Positions 49,561 through 59,111 of a stretch of DNA of 64,000 nt are shown piece after piece (position 1 is the stretch's first letter; the number at the start of each line of letters is the position of its first letter). A program made the translations under genes and the position numbers. Source of the DNA: Actinomadura fibrosa (lineage in GTDB: Bacteria > Actinomycetota > Actinomycetes > Streptosporangiales > Streptosporangiaceae); the NCBI RefSeq assembly GCF_900659615.1, contig NZ_CAACUY010000011.1, positions 36,307 to 100,306 on the forward strand, given 5' to 3'. Below the pieces are notes generated by a model. That model worked only from the letters and a program-made list of their open reading frames with translations. It was not told the DNA's origin and did no database searches.

Positions 49561-50412
49561 GTGCCGCATCCGGCGACCGCGATCCAGGAGACGGGCGCCG
49601 CGACCGCCCCGCATCTGAGGCGGCTGCTGGAGTTCGTCGAACCCGACCGCGACGACGTCTGCCTGGACGTCGCGCGCGGCACCGGCCCCATGCCCGCCGC
49701 GCTCGGCCCCCAGGTCCGCCACGTGACCGCCGTCGACGCGACGCCCGCGCCGTCCGGGCGCCGGGACGGCCGCATGTCCACGGTGACGTTCGGGACGGGC
49801 CCGGTGCGGATCGCGCAGGACATCGACCTTCCCCCCGGAGCCACCCGCGAGGACGTCCTCCCGGCCGAACCCCGGCGCCGCGGACCCGGGACGGACGCCC
49901 CGCGCGCCGGCGGCCCCGACGGCATGACCGTCCGCGCCGACGCGACCGCGCTGCCCTACAGGGACGACGCGTTCTCCCTGGTGACGGCCCGTTTCTCCCT
50001 CTACAACCTCGGCGACCCCGAGCACGTCCTGCGCGAGCTGCTGCGGGTGTGCCGGCCCGGCGGACGGCTGATCATCGCCGACCTCGTCCGCGGCAACCTC
50101 GCCGGCCCCGACCGCGACCGGATCGAGCGGCTGCGCGACCCCGACCACCCCGGCACCCCGTCCATCGCCCGGCTCACCGAGATGATCACCTCGGCGGGCG
50201 CCAGCATCCGCCGCCTCGACGTGTTCACCGTCGAGCGGCCCGTGGAGCCCTGGCTCGCGGGCGCGGCGGACCCGGCCGCGGCCGAGCGGATCCGCGAGGC
50301 CCTCACCGACGAGGTGGACGGCGGCCCGCGCACCGGCGCCAAGCCCCGCATCATCGGCGGCGAACTCTGGTTCACCCAATCCTGGGCCCACGTAGCCGCG
50401 GAACCCATTTGA
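49561..50412 (+). CDS. Methyltransferase-like protein with altered SAM motif and insertion
   Basis: 283 residues from a GTG. Motif I reads CLDVARGTGPMP, with Arg where Thr, Gly or Cys is normal; VTAVDATP gives the acidic post-I residue; FSLVTARFSLYNLGDPEHVLRELLRVCRPGGRLIIAD gives motifs II and III. Between post-I and the ADATALPY loop there is an insertion of about 45 residues, Pro/Arg/Gly-rich in its second half (PRRRGPGTDAPRAGGPDG). The family is Methyltransf_11/25-like. GAGGGAGTGCCCCC precedes the start. Whether SAM binds is doubtful until tested. Confidence 0.8.
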   Translation: MPHPATAIQETGAATAPHLRRLLEFVEPDRDDVCLDVARGTGPMPAALGPQVRHVTAVDATPAPSGRRDGRMSTVTFGTGPVRIAQDIDLPPGATREDVLPAEPRRRGPGTDAPRAGGPDGMTVRADATALPYRDDAFSLVTARFSLYNLGDPEHVLRELLRVCRPGGRLIIADLVRGNLAGPDRDRIERLRDPDHPGTPSIARLTEMITSAGASIRRLDVFTVERPVEPWLAGAADPAAAERIREALTDEVDGGPRTGAKPRIIGGELWFTQSWAHVAAEPI

Positions 50413-50494
50413 TGCACTCACGGCCCACGGCACGCGCCTGGCGGCTCGTGCCGTGACCGCTCCTGGGCGAACTCCAGGCCCGCGGCACTCGCCG

Positions 50495-51490
50495 TTATGG
50501 GACTAGGACGGCGGCCCCCGTGAAGTTGTCGGCGGCCAGGTCGGCGAGGGCGCGGTCCGCCTCGTCCAGCGGGTAGGGACGGGTGGTGACCGCCACGTCG
50601 AGCCGCGCCGCGAGGCGGAGGAACTCCTCGCCGTCCGCGCGGGTGTTCGCGGTGACCGACCGGACCTCGCGCTCCTGGAACAGGTGCCGCTGGTAGTCGA
50701 GCGGCGGCACGTCGCTCAGGTGAATGCCGGCGATGGCGAGCGTCCCGCCGCGGTCCAAGCGCTCCAGCGCGGCGGGCACCAGCCCGCCGGCGGGCGCGAA
50801 CGTGATCGCCGCGTCGAGCGGCGCGGGGTTCGCGTCGAACGAGTCGCCCGCCCAGGACGCGCCGAGCTCGCGGGCCAGCTCCCGGGCGGCCGGGCTGCGG
50901 GTGAAGACGTGCACGTCGGCGCCCTCGGCGACCGCGATCTGGACGGCGAGGTGCGCCGAGCCGCCGAAGCCCCACACGCCGAGGCGGCCGCCGGGCGGCA
51001 GGGCGGCGCGGCGCAGCGCCCGGTAGCCGATGATGCCCGCGCACAGCAGCGGCGCGGCGCGGACGTCGTCCAGCCCGGCGGGCAGGTCGTAGGCGAACGC
51101 GTCGACGGCGAGCGCGAACTCCGCGTAGCCGCCGTGCGCGTCCCAGCCGGTGTAGACCGACGACGGGCAGAGGTTCTCCGCGCCGCGGCGGCAGAAGCGG
51201 CACGCGCCGCAGGTGCCGCGCAGCCACGCCACGCCGACCCGGTCGCCGGGGCCGCGCAGCGCGCCGGGACCGGCCTCGACGACCTCGCCGACGATCTCGT
51301 GGCCGGGCGTCACCCCGGGCAGGTGGACGGGCAGGTCGCCCTCCGCGACGTGCAGGTCCGTCCGGCACACGCCGCAGGCGAGGACGCGCACCAGCAGTTC
51401 CCCCGGCCCCGGGGACGGGACGTCGCGGGCGGTGCGGCGCAGCGGTCCCGACGCGATCGGGGCCGGGGCGTCCACCGTCCAGGCGAGCAC
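50495..51490 (-). CDS. Zinc-dependent alcohol dehydrogenase
   Basis: 331 residues. Catalytic zinc ligands sit in [10 protein letters not shown] (Cys) and GHE (His/Glu); structural zinc ligands are the four cysteines of [15 protein letters not shown]. Cofactor loop [16 protein letters not shown]. The [12 protein letters not shown] and [13 protein letters not shown] features place it in the AdhA-like zinc-binding alcohol dehydrogenase group, active on primary alcohols. The GTG start lies two bases after the phosphatase stop, so it is probably translated from the same message, although the two functions do not obviously belong together. Confidence 0.9.
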   Translation of the reverse strand: MLAWTVDAPAPIASGPLRRTARDVPSPGPGELLVRVLACGVCRTDLHVAEGDLPVHLPGVTPGHEIVGEVVEAGPGALRGPGDRVGVAWLRGTCGACRFCRRGAENLCPSSVYTGWDAHGGYAEFALAVDAFAYDLPAGLDDVRAAPLLCAGIIGYRALRRAALPPGGRLGVWGFGGSAHLAVQIAVAEGADVHVFTRSPAARELARELGASWAGDSFDANPAPLDAAITFAPAGGLVPAALERLDRGGTLAIAGIHLSDVPPLDYQRHLFQEREVRSVTANTRADGEEFLRLAARLDVAVTTRPYPLDEADRALADLAADNFTGAAVLVP

Positions 51491-51492
51491 GG

Positions 51493-53838
51493 CTACGGGG
51501 TGAGCGGCAGCTCGAACCAGACGGCCTTGCCGTCGGAGGTCGGGCGGGCGCCCCACCGGCTGGCGAGCTGGTCGACGAGGTACAGGCCGCGGCCGCCCTC
51601 GTCGGTCTCGCCCGCGCTGCGGATGCGCGGCAGCCGCATGTCGGAGTCGAACACCTCGACCCAGATCGCGTCGGCGCCGCGCCGCAGCCGGAGCCGGAAC
51701 TCCTTGGTGGGCGGCTCGCGGCGGCCGAGGTCGGCGCCGAGGTTCCAGTCGTCCTCGTCGAACGCGCCGCCGTCGAACGCGCCGCTCTCGAAGCCGCCGT
51801 TCTCGAACGGGGCGGACGCGAACTGCGCGGGCGTGTTGAACTGGACGGGCGTCGGCGCGGCGAGCGGTTCGCCGCCGCCGCGGCCCGCGATCACCGGGAC
51901 GACCGCCTCGCGGCGCGGGGCGGGCGTGGTGGTGGCGTGCAGGACGACGTTGGTGACGACCTCGGAGACGAGGAGGCAGGCGAGCTCGGCCTGCTCGTCG
52001 AGCATCCCCCAGGACGCGAACGCGTCCGCGGCCATCCGGCGCGCCTCCGACACCATGATCGGCTCGGCCGGGAACGTGCGCTCCTCGACGGCCAGCTCGT
52101 CCGGCGCGGTGCGGATCACCACGATGGCGACGTCGTCGTCGATGTCGCCCGGCACCGCGTCGTAGGCGGCGTTCGCGATCGCCTCGACGCCGCCGCGGGC
52201 CACCTCGGCGACGGCCGCGCGGACCAGCTCCCGGGACTCCTCGCGGGTGTAGTAGTCGCCGCCGTCCTTCGGCCGCCGGTCGATGAGCCCGTCGGTGTAC
52301 AGGACGAGCGTGGCGCCCGGCTTCAGCTCGCAGGTCTCCTCGTTGAAGAGGATCTCGCCGCCCATGCCGGGACCGCGGACGCCGAGCATCGCGCCCTCGC
52401 TCTCGAACGACAGCTCGCTGACCTCGCCGTCCACGACCAGCAGGGGCGGGTGGTGCCCGGCGTTGGCGAACTCCAGGACCCGCGACCACGCGTCGTACAC
52501 GAAGTACGTGCACGAGACGAGCGGCGGGCGGACGAGGTCGTCGCCGTTCCAGCCGGACCGCATCCGCTCCGGGCGGGTCATCGTGCGGACCCACTCGTCG
52601 AGCTTGCGGAGGATGTCGGCGGGCGGCTTGTCGTCCTGCGCGAAGGCGCGGAGCGCGGCGCGGAGCTGGCCCATCACGGCGGCGGCGCGGGCGCCGCGGC
52701 CCTCCACGTCACCGATCACGACGCCGACGCGGCCCGCCGACAGCGGGATCACGTCGTACCAGTCGCCGCCGACCTGGGTCTGGATGCCGTGCCCGTGCGA
52801 CTCCAGCGGGCGGGCGGGCTCGTACCGCCAGGCGATCTGGAGGCCGTCCAGGCGCGGCGGCCGGTCGCCGGGCAGCAGGTGCTTCTGGAAGGCGAGCGCG
52901 GTCTCGCGCTCCTCCTCGAACAGCAGCGCGTTGTCGACGGCGATCGCGACGCGGCCGGCGATCGCGCCGAGCAGGTCGCGGTCGAAGCCGTCGTAGTGCG
53001 GGTCGGGCCGCTTGGACAGGTTCGACAGCGCGAGGCTCATCACGCCGAGCAGCTCGCCGCGCACGAGCAGCGGCGCCGAGATCACCGACGTGATCCCCAT
53101 GGCGTCGCCGAGGCGCTTGGACGACTCCGTCGGCGCGGAGAACCGGTGCTGGATCATGTCCTCGACGAGGACGGCGTCGCGGCGGGCCATGGCCTTGGCG
53201 CTGAAGTGGCCGGGCGGGTAGGAGACGGGCTCGCCGACCTCCGCCCACGTGCCGGGCGGCGGCTCCCAGTCGCCCGCGTGCCGGGACACCCGCCGGTACA
53301 GCCGGTCGCCGCTGAACAGGTCGATGAAGCAGTGGTCGGCGAACTGCGGGACGAGCGTGTCGGCCACCCGGCGCAGCGTGCTCTCCAGCTCCAGCGAGCC
53401 CGCGAGCCGCTCGCCGATGCGCTCCAGCAGGCCGTAGCGGTCCTGCTCGCGCTGGTTGGAGCGCAGCGCCTCGCGCGCGAAGATCACCACGCCGTCGACC
53501 GCGCCGGACGGGTGCCGCAGGGGGACGGCGTGCGCGCGCGTGTAGACGGTGGTGCCGTCGGCGCGGAGGTTGCAGAAGGTGCCCTCCCACACGCCGCCCT
53601 TGAGGACGTGCTTCGCCAGCTCGGTCGCCTGCTCGTGGTCCTCCTCGGCGATGCCGAGGGAGAGGATCGAATGGCCGATGATCTCGTCGCCGCCGAAGCC
53701 GAAGAGCTGCCGCGCGAACGCGTTGCCGTAGATGACGTTGCTGAAGCGGTCGCAGACGATGACCGCCATCTCCATCTGGCTGAGGACGGTCTCGGGCGGC
53801 AGATGCGCCTCAAGAGGCGCTTCCCCCCAACGATTCAT
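51493..53838 (-). CDS. PAS-GAF-SpoIIE phosphatase-HATPase protein
   Basis: 781 residues in four modules: PAS (about 15-125, [19 protein letters not shown]), GAF (about 145-310), PP2C/SpoIIE phosphatase (about 330-555, [57 protein letters not shown]) and a RsbW-like HATPase (from about 575, [13 protein letters not shown] ... [15 protein letters not shown]). Such proteins control anti-sigma antagonists by both dephosphorylation and phosphorylation. Odd: the HATPase is interrupted by about 60 residues carrying Phe/Gly repeats ([17 protein letters not shown]). It is cytoplasmic; partner anti-sigma antagonist genes are not nearby. Confidence 0.92.
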   Translation of the reverse strand: MNRWGEAPLEAHLPPETVLSQMEMAVIVCDRFSNVIYGNAFARQLFGFGGDEIIGHSILSLGIAEEDHEQATELAKHVLKGGVWEGTFCNLRADGTTVYTRAHAVPLRHPSGAVDGVVIFAREALRSNQREQDRYGLLERIGERLAGSLELESTLRRVADTLVPQFADHCFIDLFSGDRLYRRVSRHAGDWEPPPGTWAEVGEPVSYPPGHFSAKAMARRDAVLVEDMIQHRFSAPTESSKRLGDAMGITSVISAPLLVRGELLGVMSLALSNLSKRPDPHYDGFDRDLLGAIAGRVAIAVDNALLFEEERETALAFQKHLLPGDRPPRLDGLQIAWRYEPARPLESHGHGIQTQVGGDWYDVIPLSAGRVGVVIGDVEGRGARAAAVMGQLRAALRAFAQDDKPPADILRKLDEWVRTMTRPERMRSGWNGDDLVRPPLVSCTYFVYDAWSRVLEFANAGHHPPLLVVDGEVSELSFESEGAMLGVRGPGMGGEILFNEETCELKPGATLVLYTDGLIDRRPKDGGDYYTREESRELVRAAVAEVARGGVEAIANAAYDAVPGDIDDDVAIVVIRTAPDELAVEERTFPAEPIMVSEARRMAADAFASWGMLDEQAELACLLVSEVVTNVVLHATTTPAPRREAVVPVIAGRGGGEPLAAPTPVQFNTPAQFASAPFENGGFESGAFDGGAFDEDDWNLGADLGRREPPTKEFRLRLRRGADAIWVEVFDSDMRLPRIRSAGETDEGGRGLYLVDQLASRWGARPTSDGKAVWFELPLTP

Positions 53839-54072
53839 CTCCCCATCCCGCTCACAGAAGCCGGCCCGCGCGGAACCGCTCTCTCCCGGCGCGGCATCCC
53901 GCCGGCGTCCGGCCTGATGATCACCGGGCGTCGCGGCGCGGGTGCCGCGCGTACCTCTTCCGTCGTATTGAACGACGAAGCCGCCGTCGGGATACGCCCG
54001 AAAGGCGCGAAGCCATGAAGATCTTCGGTATAGACCGGTGGGGCGGAGCGGGGGGACGGCACGCGCGGCCGG

Positions 54073-54774
54073 TCAGCGCCTGCTGACGAACACGTGCTCG
54101 GCGATGTCGCGCGGCAGCTCCGTCTCAGGACCGTCGGCCTCGTCGTCACAGGTCACCCGCACCCCGTCATCGGTCGCCCGAAGAGTCACCTCTCGTCCCG
54201 GTTGTATCCCTATCTGCTTGAGTCTAAGCATCAGGTCGCTGTCGCTCTGCACCTGTTCGCTGATCCGCCGGATCACGGCGCCCGCGCCCGCGGGGCTGGC
54301 GACGGCCGTCATCACCGCGAGCGGCGCGGAGTCGGCGTCGTCGGCCTGCCCGCCGAGCTCGGCGAGGCCGGGGATCGGGTTGCCGTGCGGGCAGGTCGTG
54401 GGGTTGTCGAGCAGCGCGACCAGGCGGCGCTCGACCTCCTCCGACATCACGTGCTCCCAGCGGCACGCCTCGATGTGGACGTCCTCCCAGGGCAGCCCGA
54501 TGACGTTGACCAGCAGGCATTCGGCGAGGCGGTGCTTGCGCATCACGCGCGTCGCGAGGCCGCGACCGCTATCGGTCAGCTCGAGGTGCCGATCGCCTTC
54601 GACCCGGAGCAGCCCGTCGCGCTCCATGCGCGCGACCGTCTGGCTCACCGTCGGACCGCTCTGCGAGAGCCGTTCGGCGATGCGCGCGCGAAGGGGGATG
54701 ATCCCCTCTTCCTCAAGCTCGAAAACCGTCCGGAGGTACATCTCCGTGGTATCGATCAGGCCGTGTGAGGTCAC
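54073..54774 (-). CDS. DtxR/IdeR-family iron-dependent regulator
   Basis: 233 residues with all three DtxR parts: winged helix (1-75), metal-binding/dimer region (76-150) and SH3-like FeoA domain (about 160-230). Every metal ligand of corynebacterial DtxR is present with an offset of two: M12, C104, E107 and H108 for the primary site, H81, E85 and H100 for the ancillary site. It should bind iron-box DNA when Fe(II) is present. The GTG start has GGAGGGAG just upstream. It is divergent from the udgX gene across 99 bases with TAGACT and TAAGAC -10-like boxes on its own strand. Confidence 0.93.
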   Translation of the reverse strand: MTSHGLIDTTEMYLRTVFELEEEGIIPLRARIAERLSQSGPTVSQTVARMERDGLLRVEGDRHLELTDSGRGLATRVMRKHRLAECLLVNVIGLPWEDVHIEACRWEHVMSEEVERRLVALLDNPTTCPHGNPIPGLAELGGQADDADSAPLAVMTAVASPAGAGAVIRRISEQVQSDSDLMLRLKQIGIQPGREVTLRATDDGVRVTCDDEADGPETELPRDIAEHVFVSRR

Positions 54775-54873
54775 AGCTCCCTCCAGTCTTATGTGAAGGA
54801 GTCTACTTGCTCGGGCCCCGTGCCGCCGGGGCCGGCGAATATCCCCCTGGTGGCGGGTAGGAAGCAACGCACG

Positions 54874-55590
54874 ATGAACGCGAGAACTTCCCGTGACGCC
54901 GAGCCGTTCCTCCCGGACGATCCGCGCGCACGCCGCGATCTCGACGCCCTCCGGCGCGCCGCGGCCCGCTGCGAGGGCTGCGACCTCCACGAGAACGCCA
55001 CGCAGACCGTCTTCGGGACGGGTTCCGCCGGTGCGCGCGTCGTCCTCGTCGGCGAGCAGCCCGGCGACCAGGAGGACCGGCGGGGCGAGCCGTTCGTGGG
55101 CCCCGCCGGGCGCCTGCTCGACCGGGCGCTGGAGGAGGCGGGGATCGAGCGCGGCGACGTGTACGTGACCAACGCCGTCAAGCACTTCAAGTTCAAGCGG
55201 CAGGAGGGCGGCAAGCGGCGCATCCACGAGTCGCCGAACGCGGGCGAGATGCGCGCGTGCCGCCCCTGGCTGCTGGCCGAGCTGCGCACCCTGGAGCCGG
55301 ACGTGGTCGTCGTCCTCGGCGCCACGGCGGGCAAGGCGCTGCTGGGGTCGTCGTTCCGGGTGACGAAGCAGCGCGGGCGGCTCCTCCCCCTGCCCGACCT
55401 GGAGACCATCGGCACGCCGTCCGCCGGGAAGTCGATCGCCGAGGAGACTTCCGGCGAGACACCGGATGGGGCCGGGGCCCGGCTGCTCGCGACGATCCAC
55501 CCGTCCGCGGTGCTGCGCGCCGACGACCGCGACGCCGCCTACGCCGGGCTGGTCGACGACCTCCGGGTCGCCGCCCGCGCCCTGGCCTGA
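54874..55590 (+). CDS. udgX: UdgX-type uracil-DNA glycosylase-like protein
   Basis: 238 residues. VGEQPGDQED is the uracil-pocket motif of family 4/5/UdgX enzymes, FVGPAGRLLD follows, and the KRRIH insertion at 114-118 is the UdgX hallmark; its His118 corresponds to the His of mycobacterial UdgX that becomes covalently tied to the abasic site after uracil is cut out. ATIHPSAVLR supplies the C-terminal motif. Fe-S ligands C33, C36 and C129 are seen; the fourth family-4 cysteine is replaced by His104 in NAVKHFKF. AGGAAG lies nine bases before ATG 54874. It marks uracil in DNA by a suicide reaction. Confidence 0.93.
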   Translation: MNARTSRDAEPFLPDDPRARRDLDALRRAAARCEGCDLHENATQTVFGTGSAGARVVLVGEQPGDQEDRRGEPFVGPAGRLLDRALEEAGIERGDVYVTNAVKHFKFKRQEGGKRRIHESPNAGEMRACRPWLLAELRTLEPDVVVVLGATAGKALLGSSFRVTKQRGRLLPLPDLETIGTPSAGKSIAEETSGETPDGAGARLLATIHPSAVLRADDRDAAYAGLVDDLRVAARALA

Positions 55591-55620
55591 CGCGCTCCGG
55601 GGGCCTCTCCAGGAGCGGAC

Positions 55621-57021
55621 CTAGGGGGAACGTTCCGCCGTGCGGGTGTCGTAGCGGAGCAGGGCCGGGACGGCGAGGGCCACGACGACGACCAGGGCGG
55701 CGCAGGCGAGGCCGCCGCCCACCCAGGACGCTCCGGCGCCCACGACCCCGGCGACGGCACCGGCGCGCAGGTCGCCCAGCCTGGGGCCGCCGGCGACGAC
55801 GACGGTGAAGACTCCCTGGAGGCGCCCGCGCAGCTCGTCCGGCGCGTAGGTCTGGAGCATCGTCTGGCGGAAGACCGACGAGACCAGGTCGGCCGCGCCC
55901 CCGATCGCGAGCAGGACCACCGCGAGCCAGAGCCGGTGGGCCAGCCCGGCGGCGGCGACGGCCAGGCCCCAGACCACGATGGACGCGACCAGGGCGATCC
56001 CCTGCCGGTGGATCCGCCCGATCCAGCCGGACGACAGCCCGCCGAGGAACGCGCCCACGGCGATCGAGGCGAACAGCCAGCCGACCGCGCCCTCCCCGCC
56101 GAACCGCGTCTCGGCCAGCTCGGGGAACAACGCGCGCGGCATCGCCACGCCCATCGCGATGATGTCGACGACGAACGACATCATCAGCACCGGCTGGGTG
56201 GCGAGGTACCGCAGCCCGTCGAACACCGAGCGGAGGCCGGGCGTCCCGGTGATGTCGCCGAGCGGCGGGATGGACGGCAGGCGCACCGCCGCGTACAGCC
56301 CCACCGTGAACAGGACGGCGTCGAGCCCGTACGCCGCCGCGTAGCTCCAGCGGGCGAGGATCACCCCCGCGAACAGCGGCCCGGCGAGGGACCCGACCGT
56401 GCTGGCGGTGAAGTTGAGGGTGTTGGCCGCCGGGACGAGCGGCCGCTCGACCAGCCGCGGGATGATCGCGCTGCGGGTCGGCGAGGACACCGCGAAGCCG
56501 ATCGCCTGCACGGCCACCACCACCATGATCAGCGCCAGGCTGTCCACGCCGAGCAGCGCCTGCGCCAGCAGGAGCAGGGTCGAGCCCCACGTCACGCAGG
56601 ACGAGACGAGCAGCAGCCTGCGCCGGTCCATGTGGTCGGCGACGGCGCCGCCCCACAGCCCGAACACGATCAGCGGGACGAGGTTGACCAGGCCGAGCGC
56701 GCCCACCCAGAACGACGACTTCGTCATGTCGTAGACCTGGACGGGCACGGCCACGGCGGTGACCTGGAAGCCGACGAACGAGACGCCCTGCCCGAGCCAG
56801 AGCCTGCGGTAGGCGGGATGGCGGAGCGGGCGGGTGTCGATCGCCAGCCGCCGCAACCCGAGCAGCCGCCGGGCGCGCGCGGTCGGCCCGGCCGACGCCG
56901 TCGGCTCGGTCAGTCCGGTCGCCGCGGTCGGTACGGAGTCGTCCGGCGGCGCCGCTTCGTCGGGGTCGTCGTCCTCGCCGTCAGGAGCGTGGGTGGGGGG
57001 TGGCTCATGTTCCGACGTCAC
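55621..57021 (-). CDS. MFS transporter, EntS-like
   Basis: 466 residues. An acidic, low-complexity cytoplasmic N-terminus of about 65 residues (HAPDGEDDDPDEAAPPDDS) precedes about 12 membrane helices: HPAYRRLWLGQGVSFVGFQVTAVAVPVQVYDMT, motif A-like GGAVADHMDRRRLL, and SSPTRSAIIPRLV. This is the EntS/MFS_3 branch, which includes siderophore and drug exporters. The GTG at 57021 overlaps the pdxH stop as GTGA, so the pair is coupled. Vitamin B6 or a PLP-related compound is a possible but unproven cargo. Confidence 0.88.
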   Translation of the reverse strand: MTSEHEPPPTHAPDGEDDDPDEAAPPDDSVPTAATGLTEPTASAGPTARARRLLGLRRLAIDTRPLRHPAYRRLWLGQGVSFVGFQVTAVAVPVQVYDMTKSSFWVGALGLVNLVPLIVFGLWGGAVADHMDRRRLLLVSSCVTWGSTLLLLAQALLGVDSLALIMVVVAVQAIGFAVSSPTRSAIIPRLVERPLVPAANTLNFTASTVGSLAGPLFAGVILARWSYAAAYGLDAVLFTVGLYAAVRLPSIPPLGDITGTPGLRSVFDGLRYLATQPVLMMSFVVDIIAMGVAMPRALFPELAETRFGGEGAVGWLFASIAVGAFLGGLSSGWIGRIHRQGIALVASIVVWGLAVAAAGLAHRLWLAVVLLAIGGAADLVSSVFRQTMLQTYAPDELRGRLQGVFTVVVAGGPRLGDLRAGAVAGVVGAGASWVGGGLACAALVVVVALAVPALLRYDTRTAERSP

Positions 57022-57767
57022 GGGGACAGTCTCTCGGTCTCCCATTCGTGAGCCGCGTCCGGGTCCGTCCCGGTTCCTTCCGTGGACGTCTTGCGGCGGT
57101 AGCGGATGCGGTCGTGGAGCCGGTCGCGGCGTCCCTGCCAGAACTCGATCGAGTCCGGGACGACGCGGTAGCCGCCCCAGAAGTCCGGCAGCGGGACGGC
57201 CTCGCCCTCCCCCGCGGGCTCTGATCCGGCCACGGGCTCTGATCCGGCCGTGGACAACGGGTCGGGCCAGCGTTCGGCGAGCTCCGCGTACCGGCGCTCC
57301 AGGACGTCCCGGCCGGGGATGACGCCCGACTGGCGCTCGCTGGCCCACGCCCCGATCCGCGACCCGTACGGGCGCGTCCGGAAGTACGCCTCCGACTCCT
57401 CCCGCGGCAGCTCGACGACGGACCCCGTGACGCGCACCTGCCGGTGCATCGGATGCCACGGGAAGACGAGCGCCGCCCGCGGGTTCTCGGCGAGCTGGCG
57501 CCCCTTCGCCGACCGCAGGTTCGTGAAGAAGCGGAAGCCGTGCGGCCCGTACCCCTTGAGGAGGACGGTCCGGGCGTCCGGGACGCCGTCGGCGGTGGCC
57601 GTGGCGAGCACCATGGCGTTCGGTTCGGGCAGGCCGAAGGCGTGCACGTCGGCGAACCACGCGGCGAACAGGGCGAGCGGATCGGCGGGGAGCGCCCGTT
57701 CCGCCAGTTCGCCGCCCTCGTAGGATCTGCGGAGCCGTGCGGGGTCGGGCGTTGGGGAATCCACAGC
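57018..57767 (-). CDS. pdxH: Pyridoxamine 5-prime-phosphate oxidase
   Basis: 249 residues. FMN- and PLP-binding segments are RTVLLKGYGPHGFRFFTN, ENPRAALVFPWHPMHRQVRVTG, and the C-terminal PDFWGGYRVVPDSIEFWQG with RLHDRIRY, all standard PdxH; it oxidises pyridoxine or pyridoxamine phosphate to PLP. Before PLPDFWGGY there is a repeat-derived insertion (GSEPVAGSEPAGEGEA). The GTG at 57767 has GAGAGG ten bases upstream; an ATG at 57797 is an alternative. Coupled by GTGA overlap to an MFS gene, it is divergent from citrate synthase. Confidence 0.93.
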   Translation of the reverse strand, partial: AVDSPTPDPARLRRSYEGGELAERALPADPLALFAAWFADVHAFGLPEPNAMVLATATADGVPDARTVLLKGYGPHGFRFFTNLRSAKGRQLAENPRAALVFPWHPMHRQVRVTGSVVELPREESEAYFRTRPYGSRIGAWASERQSGVIPGRDVLERRYAELAERWPDPLSTAGSEPVAGSEPAGEGEAVPLPDFWGGYRVVPDSIEFWQGRRDRLHDRIRYRRKTSTEGTGTDPDAAHEWETERLSP

Positions 57768-57885
57768 GTTCGAGCCTCTCACCTGGGCATTGTGCATCTC
57801 ACATGGACCTGGGTACTGGTCAGTAAGGCGGACAGGGTTCAATGGCACGGCACCGCCTTATCACTGGGACGAAAGGCAGGACGAC

Positions 57886-58998
57886 ATGTCCGACTTCAAA
57901 CCCGGCCTCGAGGGGGTCGTAGCCTTCGAGACCGAGATCGCCGAACCGGACAAGGAGGGCGGCGCCCTCCGCTACCGGGGCGTGGACATCGAGGAGCTCG
58001 TCGGCCGCGTCTCCTTCGGTGACGCCTGGGGCCTGCTCGTGGACGACAGCTTCGATCCCGGACTGGCCCCCGCCGACCCCCACGTCCTGCCGGTCACCTC
58101 CGGCGACGTGCGCGTCGACGTGCAGAGCGCCCTCCCGACGCTGGCCCCGGCGTACGGGATGCGGCCGCTGCTGGACATCTCCGACGAGGAGGCCCGCGCG
58201 GACCTCGCCCGCGTGTCGGCGACGGCGCTGTCGTTCGTCGCGCAGTCCGCCCGCGGCATCGGCGTCCCGATGGTCCCGCAGCACCGCATCGACGAGGCGA
58301 GGACCATCACCGAGCGGTTCATGGTCCGCTGGCGCGGTGAGCCGGACCCGAAGCACGTCCAGGCCATCGACGCGTACTGGGTCTCCGCCGCCGAGCACGG
58401 CATGAACGCCTCCACGTTCACGGCCCGCGTGATCGCCTCCACCGGGGCGGACGTCGCGGCGAGCATCTCCGGCGCGATCGGCGCCATGTCCGGCCCGCTG
58501 CACGGCGGCGCCCCCGCCCGCGTCCTGCCGATGATCGAGAAGGTCGAGCAGATCGGCGACGCCCGCAAGGTCGTCACCGACATCCTCGACTCCGGCGAGC
58601 GGCTGATGGGCTTCGGCCACCGCGTCTACCGCGCCGAGGACCCGCGCGCCCGCGTCCTGCGCCGCACCGCCAAGGAGCTGAACGCGCCGCGCTTCGAGGC
58701 CGCCAAGTCCCTGGAGGACGCGGCCCTCGCCGAGCTGCGCGAGCGCCGTCCGGACCGTCCCATCGAGACGAACGTCGAGTTCTGGGCCGCGGTCATCCTG
58801 GACTTCGCCGAGGTCCCGACCGCGATGATGCCCGCCATGTTCACCTGCGGCCGCACCGCGGGCTGGGCGGCGCACATCCTGGAGCAGAAGCGCACCGGCC
58901 GCCTCGTCCGGCCGAGCGCGCGGTACACCGGTCCCGGCAGCCGTTCCATCAAGGACGTGGCCGGAGCGGCGGAGGTCCTCAAGCGCACCGCCGGCTGA
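57886..58998 (+). CDS. Citrate synthase, short (type II-like, 370 residues)
   Basis: 370 residues. The catalytic residues lie in AAEHGMNASTFTARV (His), SGPLHGGAPARV (His) and DFAEVP (Asp region). The start FKPGLEGVVAFETEIAEPDKEGGALRYRGVDIEELVG is that of the actinobacterial citrate synthase 2 / CitA-like group, shorter than the TCA-cycle GltA. It condenses acetyl-CoA with oxaloacetate; 2-methylcitrate synthase activity is possible but no prpD/prpB genes are near. GAAAGGCAGG precedes the ATG. A strong hairpin follows. Confidence 0.93.
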   Translation: MSDFKPGLEGVVAFETEIAEPDKEGGALRYRGVDIEELVGRVSFGDAWGLLVDDSFDPGLAPADPHVLPVTSGDVRVDVQSALPTLAPAYGMRPLLDISDEEARADLARVSATALSFVAQSARGIGVPMVPQHRIDEARTITERFMVRWRGEPDPKHVQAIDAYWVSAAEHGMNASTFTARVIASTGADVAASISGAIGAMSGPLHGGAPARVLPMIEKVEQIGDARKVVTDILDSGERLMGFGHRVYRAEDPRARVLRRTAKELNAPRFEAAKSLEDAALAELRERRPDRPIETNVEFWAAVILDFAEVPTAMMPAMFTCGRTAGWAAHILEQKRTGRLVRPSARYTGPGSRSIKDVAGAAEVLKRTAG

Positions 58999-59033
58999 TC
59001 CGGCCGGTCCCGCCCCCTCCCGAAGCGCGCTAG

Positions 59034-59058
59034 AGGCCCCCGGCACGGCCGGGGGCCT
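59034..59058 (+). terminator. Terminator after citrate synthase
   Basis: Perfect 11-bp stem AGGCCCCCGGC / GCCGGGGGCCT with an ACG loop, 35 bases after the stop. Confidence 0.85.
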
Positions 59059-59111
59059 TGCCCGTTCCCAGCCCGTTCCGCCCCTCTCCCGCCCTTGCCA
59101 GACTGGACACC

